From contig JAACMV010000008.1 in NCBI GenBank assembly GCA_010909725.1, positions 982,172-1,046,171 on the forward strand: 64,000 nucleotides of DNA, written 5' to 3'. This DNA is from Picochlorum sp. 'celeri' (Eukaryota; Chlorophyta; Trebouxiophyceae). Within the stretch, counting starts at the first letter, position 1; the number at the start of each line of letters is the position of its first letter. Shown here in pieces: positions 38,674-49,429 of this stretch. The notes under the pieces were generated by a model. That model was not told where the DNA came from. It worked only from the letters and a program-made list of their open reading frames with translations, and searched no databases. The position numbers and the translations under genes were made by a program.

Positions 38674-39696
38674 ATGGAGGGAACCTTATCCGTTAATCGA
38701 GGACCTTTGGCACGTGGGGGTGGAAGGACTCGTTTGGGATCAAATCATCGTCATTACAAGCAGCGATCTCTCGCCGTGCGGGTGCACGCAGCAGGAGCTT
38801 TGCGAGAACTGGGCGGACTCTCAGTGCAAGGGACGTCTCGCAAGCGCAATGAAGATCGGTACATGATCCACCCTTCGAACGTATCAAACATTGACACTAT
38901 TGCTGCCGTGTTCGATGGGCATGGTGGGTACGCAACGGCTGACTGGCTGAAGAGCAATTTTTCAAAATACGTGGAAAAGTTCTGGACTGACGTGCCGTCG
39001 CCAGAGGCTGCGATAACGGAAGCTTTTCTGGCTGCGGATAGAAAGATTTTGACTCCCAAGAAAGGTTTCATGGGTATGATGGGAGAGCGAGGCATTGGGG
39101 GGTCAAAATGTGGGGCAACAGGTGCTGTGGCCATTGTGCATAAAGGCAGCGACGGAGCAGCGGCAGTGCTTGCAGCTAACGCGGGGGATGCTCGAGTGAT
39201 ACTGGGCAGCAAAGGGAGCGCACTTCAAATGACAGTAGACCATGTGCCAGACAGCGAGGATGAGAGGAAACGGATTGAGGGCCAGAATCCAAACCCGAAC
39301 ATGCCTCTAGTGAGATACATTGGGGGCACTTGGCGAGTTGGTGGCCTGTTGGCCTTATCTAGAGCTTTCGGGGATGCATACCTGAAAGGTACTGGCCAAT
39401 TTGAAGGTATACAGGCGGGTAGTGACAATTATTCTTCGGGTTTTGGGGTGATTGCAGAGCCAGATATCATGACGAGGACTCTGTCAGAGGATGATGCATG
39501 GCTGATCATTGCATCGGATGGGCTCTTCGAAAACGAAGTTCGAGGCGGCGGAGGCGGGTTGAGCAATGATGAAGTTATTCAACTGTGCGATAAGAATGCC
39601 AAAAAGTCCTGCGAGGATATTGCAGCCTTGCTGATAGACGCTGCCGTTGAGGCAGGCACAACGGATGACGTTACAGTGATTGTGGGCAAATTTTAA
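38674..39696 (+). CDS. PP2C-family protein phosphatase
   Basis: 340 residues, intronless. A Mg/Mn-dependent Ser/Thr phosphatase with all standard motifs: GTSRKRNEDRY, AVFDGHGGYATADWL (metal-binding DGHGG), CGATGAVAIV, NAGDARVILG, TVDHVPDSEDERKRIE, LALSRAFGDAYLKG, WLIIASDGLFENEV, TDDVTVIVGKF. Metal-ligand Asp residues are all present. The first ~45 residues (GPLARGGGRTRLGSNHRH ... LAVRVHAAGALREL) are basic and look like a plastid transit peptide with a VRVHA cleavage-like site. Target proteins are unknown. The stop lies 22 bp before Fanzor element 2. Confidence 0.9.
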   Translation: MEGTLSVNRGPLARGGGRTRLGSNHRHYKQRSLAVRVHAAGALRELGGLSVQGTSRKRNEDRYMIHPSNVSNIDTIAAVFDGHGGYATADWLKSNFSKYVEKFWTDVPSPEAAITEAFLAADRKILTPKKGFMGMMGERGIGGSKCGATGAVAIVHKGSDGAAAVLAANAGDARVILGSKGSALQMTVDHVPDSEDERKRIEGQNPNPNMPLVRYIGGTWRVGGLLALSRAFGDAYLKGTGQFEGIQAGSDNYSSGFGVIAEPDIMTRTLSEDDAWLIIASDGLFENEVRGGGGGLSNDEVIQLCDKNAKKSCEDIAALLIDAAVEAGTTDDVTVIVGKF

Positions 39697-39722
39697 TGAT
39701 TACAGTGCAGTATGTTATTACA

Positions 39723-39841
39723 GTAAAATTTTTTAATTTCGTTTGTCGGACGGAATGTTCCAAACTTGGAAGTTCCATCGTTCTCTCTGCTGTATCTTGA
39801 AGCATAGCGTCTGCAAAAAGCAGCCGACTTACATGCCGAAT
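39723..39841 (-). ncRNA. candidate Fanzor guide-RNA scaffold, copy 2
   Basis: Identical in sequence to the copy 1 region, including the hairpin (39749-39779). Only the DNA beyond the element end differs, so a guide RNA reading out of this copy would carry a different guide (starting ataacatactgc on the minus strand, versus cattaataaata for copy 1). Inference from TnpB/Fanzor architecture; no RNA evidence. Confidence 0.45.
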
Positions 39842-42193
39842 TCATTGCCGTGTTGATGTCCTTTGCCTTTTCCTCGTCCTCTTGAAAGCCTTGATTCGAG
39901 ATCCATTGTGACACTTTTCCAAAAACAAGTCTTTGATATTGATACTGGCATTGACATCACGGTCCCAAACATTTCGAATGCATTCATTGTTGTGACAACG
40001 TTTCATCCTGAATTGTTTGTTGTACTGTTCCATTGCCTCATGACAGCAAGAACAGAGTTTGGACGTATTGAATTCATTAACCAACACAACTGTGGCACAT
40101 TCCGATACCTTGTTGAACAGTTTTGTGCTCATGATAGGAGCAGTGCCCCTCATTGTGCCGTTATTATCACCATCACCATACGCCACGATGACTCTCTTCT
40201 GTGCCTCTTTGTTTCTTGTTCCACAGATTCGAGCAACCACATCCTCCATGGCCGACTTTTCCTTGCAAAATTTCCTCATCTTCTGTTTCTGATACCATTT
40301 TTTGTCATCGAAGAAGGCTTGTTGCAGTTGGGGCCACATAGAAACTTGGAATCTGTAACTCTCAAAAATTTTCTCAAGATCTACTGTCTTGTATGTTGGC
40401 ACAGACACCCATGCAGGACAGTATTCAGACATCCTTTTCTTTATTTTGGCTGTATACTGTTTCTGACTAGATAAGAAGATCCATTCTCCTGACCCCAGAG
40501 AATCACTTTTATATCTGTCTTCCACCTCTGTATGACGACCATTTTCTGCATTCCACTTTGCATGGATCTTTTGCTTTTCCGAATCATGAAAAACCCACGT
40601 GGCCGCTGACTTTTTACCTGGGTCCAAACCGACAATGATACAATCTGTGTGATATATACCATGGTCATCTTTGCGTATGCCAGCCAACCTTTTGATCCTT
40701 TCTGTGATGACTGTCTTGTCTTTGTTTTTAGCCTTTCGTTTCTGTAGAACGTCCTTTTGTGACTTTAATGTATGCAACAATGGCTTCAGTAGAACATAAT
40801 GTATGGTGGAAATGTCACCAAGGAGAATACGCAAAGGGTCATATCTGATCTTTTTTGCAATAATGTTGGTTGCAAACATCCCACAATAGGTGGCCCACAA
40901 CTTTGCTTTGACGTAATTCATATCATCCTGCAGATGGATTATCTTGCATTCCAGATCCGACTTCACAGTGTCTATAACAGCAGAAACAGAGACGCCATCA
41001 GTGCATATAGAGCATCCGAATCTGAGTTTCGTTTGGTCCTTCATGTGCTTTTTTTTCAATACTCGCTTCATGTTGAATATCGATTTCCAATAATAATACT
41101 TATTTGTATAGTCATCCAGTGCTGGACAGTCATCTACTATCTTTCTGATATATGGATATTTCTTTGCGAGTTGCTCAACCATAGTCTTCACTGCTGTGCT
41201 GGAGATATGGATATGCTTTGGTTTCCAGGCCATCTGTGGACACAGACAAAATGTCCATTTCTGTCTTCCAAGTATACTCTTCTTCCCTTCAAACTCTCCG
41301 TTTCTGAACCTCTGTTGCAGTGATTCCACGAATGGCTCCAAGTGACCCAAAATGAAGAAGCAAATTCTGGATTTCTCAGAAAGAGTTGTCGTCTTTGGCA
41401 CCAACGAGCAAATGATATCCAAGGCTCTCTGTGCTTCATCCCATACTGACACATCAGACGCAAATTCTGTCAATGATGGTCTACGTTCAACAATATCACT
41501 GACTTTCGTCCTCTCCCAGAATGCCTGTGTGATTGCAGAAAATACTTGTCCAAACTTCTTCTTTGACAAATTTTTGATTTGGTCAAAGTCCGTGTCGTCT
41601 CGAAATAGCAAATATCTCAGATACCGTAATGCATATACATTAAGATTGGTTTCCAAATGCGTGGTATGCATAACAGACGACTGCTGGGCCATCTGCTCCA
41701 TTGTTTTGCCTCTCCAAGAAGAGAGACAACCCTGTGGCCAATCTGTTTTTAACCCAGTCTCCTCACAATATTCCTTGCACAAGTCGCGCAAGTTGGTATC
41801 AACATCCTTTCTCTCCTTCTTTTGTTGCAAATGATTAGCAAGGTGTCTGTAGATTTTGTTGTAGAGTTCGTAGAGAGTTTCATCTTTGTGGTCTCTAAAT
41901 GCCCCACCGTTCCTCAATAACAATAGATGCATGACATGATGCACATGAATCTGTAGTCTACTCAGATAGAATACACATTCTTCAATTTCGCGTTGAACCA
42001 CTTTGAACTTACAAAAAGGCTGCAAAGTGCACTTGACGACTGTCTTATTGAAAAAACGGTCTTTATCCTTCTTTATAGCCACATCCAATCGAGTAAACTT
42101 CTTTTTCTTCACCTTTTTCGATGGTGTGGCGGACACCTTTCTCTTTTTTTTCATTTTGAAATGACACGGTTGGCGATGGCGGCTCGACTTCAT
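39842..42193 (-). CDS. fanzor: Fanzor (eukaryotic TnpB-like RNA-guided nuclease), copy 2
   Basis: 783 residues from the ATG at 42193; identical to copy 1 except for four substitutions in the first part of the RuvC region, after the first catalytic Asp: A to T in NGRHAEVED, M to I in TAKMKKRM, C to Y in VPTCKTV and F to L in TVDFEKI (copy 1 residue first). RuvC acids D524, E707 and D746 and the zinc-finger cysteines are unchanged, so both copies should be catalytically able. The lack of any synonymous difference over 2.3 kb shows that the copies separated very recently or are kept alike by conversion. The gene has no introns, as expected for a mobile element. Confidence 0.9.
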   Translation of the reverse strand: MKSSRHRQPCHFKMKKKRKVSATPSKKVKKKKFTRLDVAIKKDKDRFFNKTVVKCTLQPFCKFKVVQREIEECVFYLSRLQIHVHHVMHLLLLRNGGAFRDHKDETLYELYNKIYRHLANHLQQKKERKDVDTNLRDLCKEYCEETGLKTDWPQGCLSSWRGKTMEQMAQQSSVMHTTHLETNLNVYALRYLRYLLFRDDTDFDQIKNLSKKKFGQVFSAITQAFWERTKVSDIVERRPSLTEFASDVSVWDEAQRALDIICSLVPKTTTLSEKSRICFFILGHLEPFVESLQQRFRNGEFEGKKSILGRQKWTFCLCPQMAWKPKHIHISSTAVKTMVEQLAKKYPYIRKIVDDCPALDDYTNKYYYWKSIFNMKRVLKKKHMKDQTKLRFGCSICTDGVSVSAVIDTVKSDLECKIIHLQDDMNYVKAKLWATYCGMFATNIIAKKIRYDPLRILLGDISTIHYVLLKPLLHTLKSQKDVLQKRKAKNKDKTVITERIKRLAGIRKDDHGIYHTDCIIVGLDPGKKSAATWVFHDSEKQKIHAKWNAENGRHTEVEDRYKSDSLGSGEWIFLSSQKQYTAKIKKRMSEYCPAWVSVPTYKTVDLEKIFESYRFQVSMWPQLQQAFFDDKKWYQKQKMRKFCKEKSAMEDVVARICGTRNKEAQKRVIVAYGDGDNNGTMRGTAPIMSTKLFNKVSECATVVLVNEFNTSKLCSCCHEAMEQYNKQFRMKRCHNNECIRNVWDRDVNASINIKDLFLEKCHNGSRIKAFKRTRKRQRTSTRQ

Positions 42194-42285
42194 ACCAATC
42201 CAAGGTTCTAGAAGATTCGGATTGACCAGAGTCAAATGGACTAGATGTTACATTCCTTAATTAAACGAAATTTAAAATTTTTACG

Positions 42286-43250
42286 TTATTTCATCTTCTG
42301 ACGCCTGGATTTTCCTGGACGCTGTCTCGGTTTGGATCTTTTCGGATCTCCCGAGGCAGCCGAATACGCATCATTCTGCTTACTTCGCCTCTTGGGACCA
42401 CCAAATCCATACTTGGCGTCTCGCTTCGTCCTCTTCAAAGATTTGCCGCGTGCCGAAAATCTATCGCCTAATTTTTGGCCCTTTGGTTTTTTATCGCCTA
42501 ATCCCACCTCATTCAAGTCAAAGTCGCCTTCAAAATTGTTCTTGGCCCTAGCTTTCCTCATGTTTGCGACACTCTCAATAGCTTGCTTCCTCTGCTGAGA
42601 CCTCTCTTTGCGCCTCTCTGCTGCCACCTGCTTGCTGAATTTCCTACTCTCCCTTTCTTTACGACGCTGTTCAGACTCTTCTATGACTGTGCGCTCATGC
42701 ACGAGCTGCTCTTTCACTTTGGCCATGTGGGCATCAGTCTTCACCATCTCTGCAAGATAATCATCTGGCCTCCTCCACGGTATGCCCTCCTTCTCAAACT
42801 TGGAAATCGCCTCGAAGGCTGCCCTCTGTGCCTGATTGTAAAATGCCAACTCCCTTTCTAGATCATTTTCTACATCTTCAATCTCAGTTTCCTCCCTGCT
42901 CAACAACACCAACCCTTCCTTCCACATCTGGGACTGGCCTCCCCAGGAAATGTCTTTCAGGATTTCAGTCATTTTTTCCGCTGCATACACGCCGTTTTCT
43001 TCTGCCGTTGCTTCTTCGAGTTCATCTTCATCTTCTTTTTCATATTCTCCGGATATATTCTCAAGTCGCAAACGACTCTTCACCTTGGGGTCTTGCAGAG
43101 CAACTTGAATCTCCTGCGCAGCGAGTCTCGTTATGAACCACAATGCCCAATGTCGAGTATATACAACACCATACATACCTCATCTTCAGAATCATGAATG
43201 TCCTCCGAATTCTCCTCTTCCGACCAGTCTTCTTTCCTTTTCCTGGCCAT
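42286..43250 (-). CDS. EBP2: rRNA-processing protein EBP2
   Basis: Exons 43179-43250 and 42286-43113, with a 65-nt intron (gtatgt ... gcgcag), 299 residues. EBP2 is a nucleolar factor for 60S subunit assembly and 27S pre-rRNA processing. An acidic N-terminus (RKRKEDWSEEENSEDIHDSE) leads into the conserved core: ELAFYNQAQRAAFEAISKFE, GIPWRRPDDYLAEMVKTDAHM, KVKEQLVHERTVIEESEQRR. The end is a typical lysine/arginine tail (KRTKRDAKYGFGGPKRRSK ... KSRRQKMK). Its TAA is 4-5 bp from the right end of Fanzor element 2. Its start is 97 bp from the divergent SCC2 start. Confidence 0.92.
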
Positions 43251-43347
43251 AGATACTATGGCATGCGCCCAGCGGATGCAACAAAAGCGAGCGAGCAATT
43301 AATATCCCTACACCGATTGATGGAAGTCTTGTAACTTGCTTTATTCA
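43251..43347. promoter_or_regulatory. short divergent promoter, EBP2 and SCC2
   Basis: Only 97 bp separate the EBP2 and SCC2 start codons, so both must share core promoter DNA. AT-rich blocks are small (atagatactatgg near EBP2; aattaatatccc in the middle). No other feature. Confidence 0.4.
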
Positions 43348-46300
43348 ATGATCCAATGCCTGCCAAGAATGAAGCTTTCGTTCCGGCGCATTGGCATGAC
43401 CTCATTCAAGACTGGCAATTTTAAAATCTTATTTACGAACACTTCGAAGACATCTGCCGAACACAGCGACACCGTCGTCACAAACCCGTATATTGAATGT
43501 ATAATGTTAAATGGTGCCCCTAAAAACGGTCAGGGCGGGGAAAGCCTGGAGTCCTACCGGCTCACGGACCTTCACCAGCCCACGACCATTAACTTGTTCG
43601 GCACACCCGTTCCAAAGTGGCCGCAGACAATTTTCGCGAAATCTAGATATATAGGAGAGGATAATGAAGAAAGAGATTCGGAAGGGGCATCAACGAGTGC
43701 AGACTTGGGCAGAGTGTCGGAGTCGACAGTTCAGGAGGTTTTGAAACTGCTCGAGGGAGTCGAACTCTCTTTCATGTGCGTAAAATATTTCTTAAATATT
43801 AGTGTTTGCTTGCACTGGACCATCGTGTACAGTTGATCGATCGCCCTGGAACTAAACCGAAAGTTGAATTTGAACCGCTCTGCAGGAAACGGCGACATCT
43901 GGGTGTAGAGAGGAAGAAGAATACGTCTTTCAAGCAGAACACTTCATTGATCGAATTGTTTGAGGAGAGGAGACCTGGAATCTTCGACCTTTCGTATCGT
44001 AGGAGCCACTTGGACTCTCCGGACGAGCAAGGAAAGGGTGCGTGATTTGTCGTGTTCCGCATCGTGCTGTAGATTTTGTAATTGTTCAACTTTGATGTTT
44101 GCCTTCAGGGAGGAAGAGAAGCCAGCATCACCTCGAAGAGCTGGACGCTGGGACCCCAAAACAGACCAAAGTGAGGTTTCATGAACTTCCTGCCTCGGCT
44201 GCAGATAGGACGCCGCGCTCTCGATCAGTGCCAAAGAAAAACAAGAAGTCCAATTCAAAAGTCTCTATTAAAAGTGGACTCGAAGGATCCAAGATGAGCA
44301 TGGATGGGGAAGCACCTAATGTGGAGACGCAGGTATCGAATGCCCTGAATGAGCTCATCACTCTGTGCACGTCATTCAATGCAAGGTTCAGGAATGATGA
44401 TGGGCTCGAATCAGAAGATTATATGAGCAAAACGTCTCCGCAAGAAATATTGCGTGACGTCCAGCGGTTCAGTGCGGAGATTTTACGGTTGACGCCGCAT
44501 GCAGAGGTTTTCCAGAAATTGCCAAGGGATGTGGTCTTCTCGTGCGTACACAATCTGGTGAACGTTATCCGTGCAGGATCTGAAACGTTGATATTTGCAT
44601 CTAGCACAGACAAATGTGAGTCCAGTGTGCGTATAATGAGTTCCTTGGAAGCGGTGGTTCTTGTGGAGAGACTCGTTGCCAGGGTGTCGAATGCAATCGT
44701 GGTCCCAGAGGAGAGCCTTGGACTTTGTATCGATGTCACCAGATTCCACTTGCACAAAAATATTTTGCCTTTCTACGATGCGAGAATAATGGCTGCAGTT
44801 CGACCAAATATCCACGATGATATGGGAGAGACATCACAGCCAAGGAAGGAAAATGCTGGGGCAGGAAGGAGGGGCCTCAAGGCTAAAGCACCCAAGCCTG
44901 TCGACATGGTCAAAGATAGAGTTTTAGCTTCTATGGATCTGCTCGGAGATATTACTCCATCGGTGAAGATCCAAGCGTCGGTCTCGTACCCGCTGATTCG
45001 AGCTGCCATCCAGTGCATGACGGTCCATGCTGTGCCTGAACTCAAACCAAAAGCTGTCAGCTTGATATCCTCGCTATATACCTCGTATCCTGATTTGCGA
45101 GAAAGCATATTAGATGATACCTTTGGGACGTTGACCCCCTACCTCGGTGTCGGCAGAAAGTGCAGGAGAGATGTTCCGCTGCCGTCTGAAGCAGGGACCA
45201 TGGAATCTGTGAATGTCATGACTGCACTCCTAGTGCAACTGGTGCAAGGATGTGCTATCATGCCTTTGAACTCGTCTCCTGAGGCTATTCGATCCGCCTA
45301 TGCGGCATGCATTTCGACAGCCGACGATTTCTGGGCACGCTGCATGGGCTGCATTGGGTCGGCGAGAGCAATGAGAATGGAATCGGATGCAGACTTTGTG
45401 TGTGTGATGGTGGGGATGGTGCAAGATCTCCTGCAAATTTCGTGCTCAAAGTACTGGCCTTCGGCATCGACGATTCTCATCCGACTGGTGACCAATTTGA
45501 ACAGTAGCATGGGCCTTCTGTCACCTGATCCAGTTGTCAGACAGTTCTGCGTGGACATACTTGGTAAAATCCTTTCTGCTGTGCACAAAGACAGCGCACA
45601 CCTCGCCACGTCCGCCGATAGGTTAGATGATGTAGTCTCCGAAGTAGGACATGAAAATATATCCGAAGCTGCCGTGGAACTCGTTCTTAAGATCCTCCAA
45701 AGCTCTGATGCATCCTCGGCTGCATCCGCAAGAGTGTTCCTTTGTTTACGAACACTATGTGAAGATTTAGGAAAATTCGAGGCCAGCTCCCAAAATCTTG
45801 ATGATTTGCATGATCATGCAGCTGATCTTCTAGCAGCCGCAAATGAAACATTGAGTTCCCACGCAGCAACTTCATGTGAAAACACTTTGTCACAGGAGGA
45901 TGTCACTTTGGTGATGAAAGTGACGGTTCATCAGCAGTTCCTGACTGCTGCTCCGGCGATGCTTTCTTGGCTTTTGGAAATTATTGATTCCAAAAAACAG
46001 GCCCCGACAACGAGGGCGAAGGCGGTCAAGGCTCTTGGGGATGTGGTGTCAGCAGACCACAGGGTGTTGGATTATCCAGGGATGGTTGTAGGGGTAGAAC
46101 GAGCTTTGCAAGATGATGCTATATCCGTCCGAGAAGCCGCATTGACTCTCGTAGGCAAGCATATGGTACAGGATGCTTCACTGGCCTTGAAGCTTCTTCG
46201 TATGGTGATCAAAGCGACTGAGGACCAAGGATCCAGTGTGAGACGAAGTGCTATAAAAATCCTCAGAGACTGTGCTCTTGTGATTCCCCAGGAACATGCT

Positions 46301-48789
46301 GACCGTATCAGCGAGGCCTACCGGGCTATTTTGAATAGATCCACCGATTCAGAAGAGAGCGTGAAGGGCATTGTTGTGCGCTTGTTCAAATCTCTGTGGT
46401 TTGATCCGGTGGCAGGGGAGGATGGCCTCAGGGTGGAAAGGTCCCCAACCGAGAGAGCGCAGTCGCTTGCTGGCCTCGCCACATCGATCGTGGATGCATC
46501 GTCTAGTAACTCTTCAAATACCAGGAATCTGATTGATCGCTCCCATCCTCTCATAGTCCTCCTGAGTGATATCCAGGATGAAGTTAATCAGTCAAAAAGG
46601 GCCAACATGAACAGAGAAGAATTGAGAACCGCCACTGCCCTTCTGGATTTGTTCATGTATGACAATGGCGATTCTATAACGTATTTGCATGCTATGTATG
46701 CTCTGGTGCTTTCGAACCCCAAGGCTTGTATCCCAGAGAGCGATCCCTTGAGGTTTCTCAGAGCTTTGTCTCCACATTTGAGGAGGGTCCCAGCTGTTGA
46801 AGGATCTCAGGCAGACTCTCGCCCGCATGCAGAGGAAATACTGTACACCCTTGGTATCATAACACATATTTTAGGAGATATGGAGGAAAAGAGGGCGCTC
46901 ATCTCTGATATAGCTACAGAGATGACAGAAGACCTGGTAGATTTGATAAACAAGCACAGATTTACTGCAGTTGTGTCAGCTGCCTGCGAATGCCTGGCGG
47001 CATGCTCAATCTCGAGCCAGACCGCAGCTGCACGCCTGCTAAATGTGGCGGCCATTTACCTAACCTGGCTCAAGGAACCCCAGTCTCACTCAAAGAATTT
47101 GCCGAGATTCCTCTTCATCATAGGGCAAGTCTATCGCTTTGGCATCAGACTTTTGGGGCAAGTTGAGGCGTATTTGACAGATAATCCAACCCTTGCGAGA
47201 ACACTCACTCCAAGAGCTTGCATGAATACGTTGAGTGGATTTTGGAGCTTCAATCTTGACGGTCAGCCAGCCCTTGTGTCACAAGTACGCAGAAGTGCTC
47301 TGGAGTCAATCTGCCAGGTGATGATTGCTTCCCCTTTGGTTGCCATGAATCGCGAGTCACAAACTCAGAGTATAATATCCAAAGGTACGCCAAGCTCAAT
47401 GGGGCGATTTATTGCATATGTGTTCGCGCCAGGGGTGACTAACCGTGTCCTTGCATTGCAGCATTGAGTTTGTCTTCACCACCCCCAATGAAACTGGCGG
47501 CCTTGAATGGGCTCATAGAACTGGTGCAGGCCGATGCACATGCACTCCAGCGCCGTCAAGTGTCTGACGATAGATTACAGAATGGACGCAGCGCCTCCAT
47601 TTCTGGGCAGGCAACGGTGGCCTCTGAGAACGGAGAGGGTGATGTGTCTCAAAGCAGTGCAGTACTCCAAAATCATTGGGGAGCTATTCTTGACCTTGCA
47701 AGCGAGGCATATCCACACCAAAAAGCTGAGGAGCAAACATTGCTGGCAATCAGGAGACGCATCCTCTTTCTCGTGGAGATTGCTGTACGAGATGGACTTG
47801 TGGGACCATGGACTACTGTCCCAACTCTGGTGCTGTTTGTGATGGATAGCATGCAAGATGTCTCGGCAAGAGCCCTAAAACAGCTTAAGCATCTATCTAC
47901 GAAATATTCACAGTATATAGACGTTGGAAGAATTCTTAAAGGAGTTAAGGATTCTTATCTGGCACATGCGAAAGTGATCACCAAGCGACACAAGGACGAG
48001 GGCTCTCATCTTCCAGACTGCATAAAGATTTCTCAGTCCAGGCTGAAAGTCTTGTACAGAGACATTATTTGTGCATCTCGCTCAAAGCGGAATGAGTTTC
48101 TTAGGCTTTGTATCCGATCGTTCAAGGGGGAAATTGTTGGACTAAAGCAGCCAAACAGCAGGGCCCAGAGGGCATCATCTGTTGGAGGAGAGGATCTGAG
48201 CACATACCCCCATTCGATGTGGCCCTGGTTTGCCCTCCTTGTTTCCAGCATACCATTCAAGAAAGTAGAGGAGGTCTGCTTGGTGATTCATGAGATCGAT
48301 TCCCTGATGGCTTTGAAAATGTCATCCATCATTGCAGAACTTCATGAATTTACCGAATCAGATATGCCTGTAGAGCACCCATCAGTGAGGGAATGCGCCG
48401 CGAAAGCTAAAATTTTGTGCATTTTATTCCGCCTCAAAATCTATCTTCTGAAGGGATACTGCATTTCCTCTGAGAGACAGGCAGTTTTTGCAAACAGCAC
48501 AAAGAGGATGTCGACTGGCTCTTCACGAGGCGCAGAGGGACCTTCCATGGAATCTGCGGTCCATTTCAATCAGAAAGCAGCGAATTCAAATGATATACTT
48601 CACAAGCTATACGCCATATTTGATTTCAAAAGGGCATCAGAGGCTGCACAGCCTGAACCCTGCAGTCTTCACCCAATTTCACAGGGGCCATTAGTCACAA
48701 CACCCCTGTCTGTCCTCAAGGAACTGTACCATGAATTAGACACGGCAAATGTCGATCATGGAACGGACGAATTTGACCCGATGTCATAA
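43348..48789 (+). CDS. SCC2: cohesin-loading protein SCC2/NIPBL
   Basis: Four exons: 43348-43775, 43886-44037, 44109-47384 and 47462-48789, introns of 110, 71 and 77 nt, all phases consistent, 1727 residues. It loads cohesin onto chromosomes. The HEAT-repeat body shows the NIPBL signatures: LLEIIDSKKQAPTTRAKAVK (conserved loop), GDVVSADHRVLDYPGM, VREAALTLVGKHM, SSVRRSAIKILRDCAL and EESVKGIVVRLFKSLWFDP. Length suits the family. The start exon also contains a short overlapping ATG frame (22 codons) that could act as a uORF. The C-terminal stop at 48789 is taken at face value; no further exon was needed. Confidence 0.9.
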
Positions 48790-48889
48790 AGTCGACTGTA
48801 GTACCTTTTGTAACTTTTGGTCAACTCTTGACTGTATCAGCTTCCTCCTTGGCTTCCTCCAACGCCTGTGGCCAGTGCCACGGGCCTCG

Positions 48890-49243
48890 ATGTCCCATCT
48901 GGAGGCAGAGATTTACGATATTGCCATCTGTGCAACACATTTGAAGGAGCTAACACCGCGACATCGGACCACAGGTGCTCCAGCAGTAGTGACTGGCCAT
49001 CTCGTCTATTGCGCAAAATTTGGACCGGTATCCATCGGTTGTACTGGACTGTTGCCAAACGCATCGTGTTCGGTAGGTATTTGCGTTCTCAACGCCGGCA
49101 CAATGTTTTAAAAACATTAATAAAATTGAAATCGCAGCGTTAATCTGCAGTTGCTTCGTGACAAAGTTGAAGAGGAATTGGTTTTCGAAAACGTGCGCTT
49201 TTTTCTTGGATCCAATTTCCTGGGCGAATACCCATGGTTATAG
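48890..49243 (+). CDS. unknown small protein, two exons
   Basis: Exons 48890-49072 and 49151-49243 with a 78-nt intron (gtaggt ... ctgcag), phase 0, giving 91 residues. Neither exon alone looks like a gene, but the donor, acceptor, intron length and continuous frame agree with the other introns in the window. The product begins MSHLEAEIYDIAICATHLKE and ends EEELVFENVRFFLGSNFLGE-YPWL. It has no signal peptide or membrane segment and is mostly helical with a hydrophobic end. I recognise no family. The alternative is noncoding 3' flank of SCC2, or exons of a gene with further upstream parts. Confidence 0.4.
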
Positions 49244-49429
49244 GAGCAAATAGTTCCTTTTGTTCTATAGAGAAAGTTTTGACATGAAGTTTGTGGCAAT
49301 GTGCAGATTCAGGGTAACGCGGTTACGGGAAACGAATTAGATTACCAAGAGTTGGGGTTGCGCGAGTGGTGCTCGTAGAGCTCGAGCAAGCTGATTTGAA
49401 ATTTGAATTAATAATCTGAAGGCTGCGCC

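Larger units (their letters stand above)
39719..42282 (-). mobile_element. Fanzor-bearing element, copy 2
   Basis: Second copy of the 2564-bp element, same orientation as copy 1. The internal sequence differs at four positions, all between about 40378 and 40532. Terminal repeats: the left end 39723-39744 and the reverse complement of 42263-42284 match at 20 of 22 bases. The hexamer GTTATT occurs on both sides (39714-39719 and 42285-42290) and could be a target-site duplication; if so the element is 39720-42284 and the insertion split the stop-codon region of EBP2, whose TAA lies in the right GTTATT. It lies between the convergent PP2C and EBP2 genes. Confidence 0.88.
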
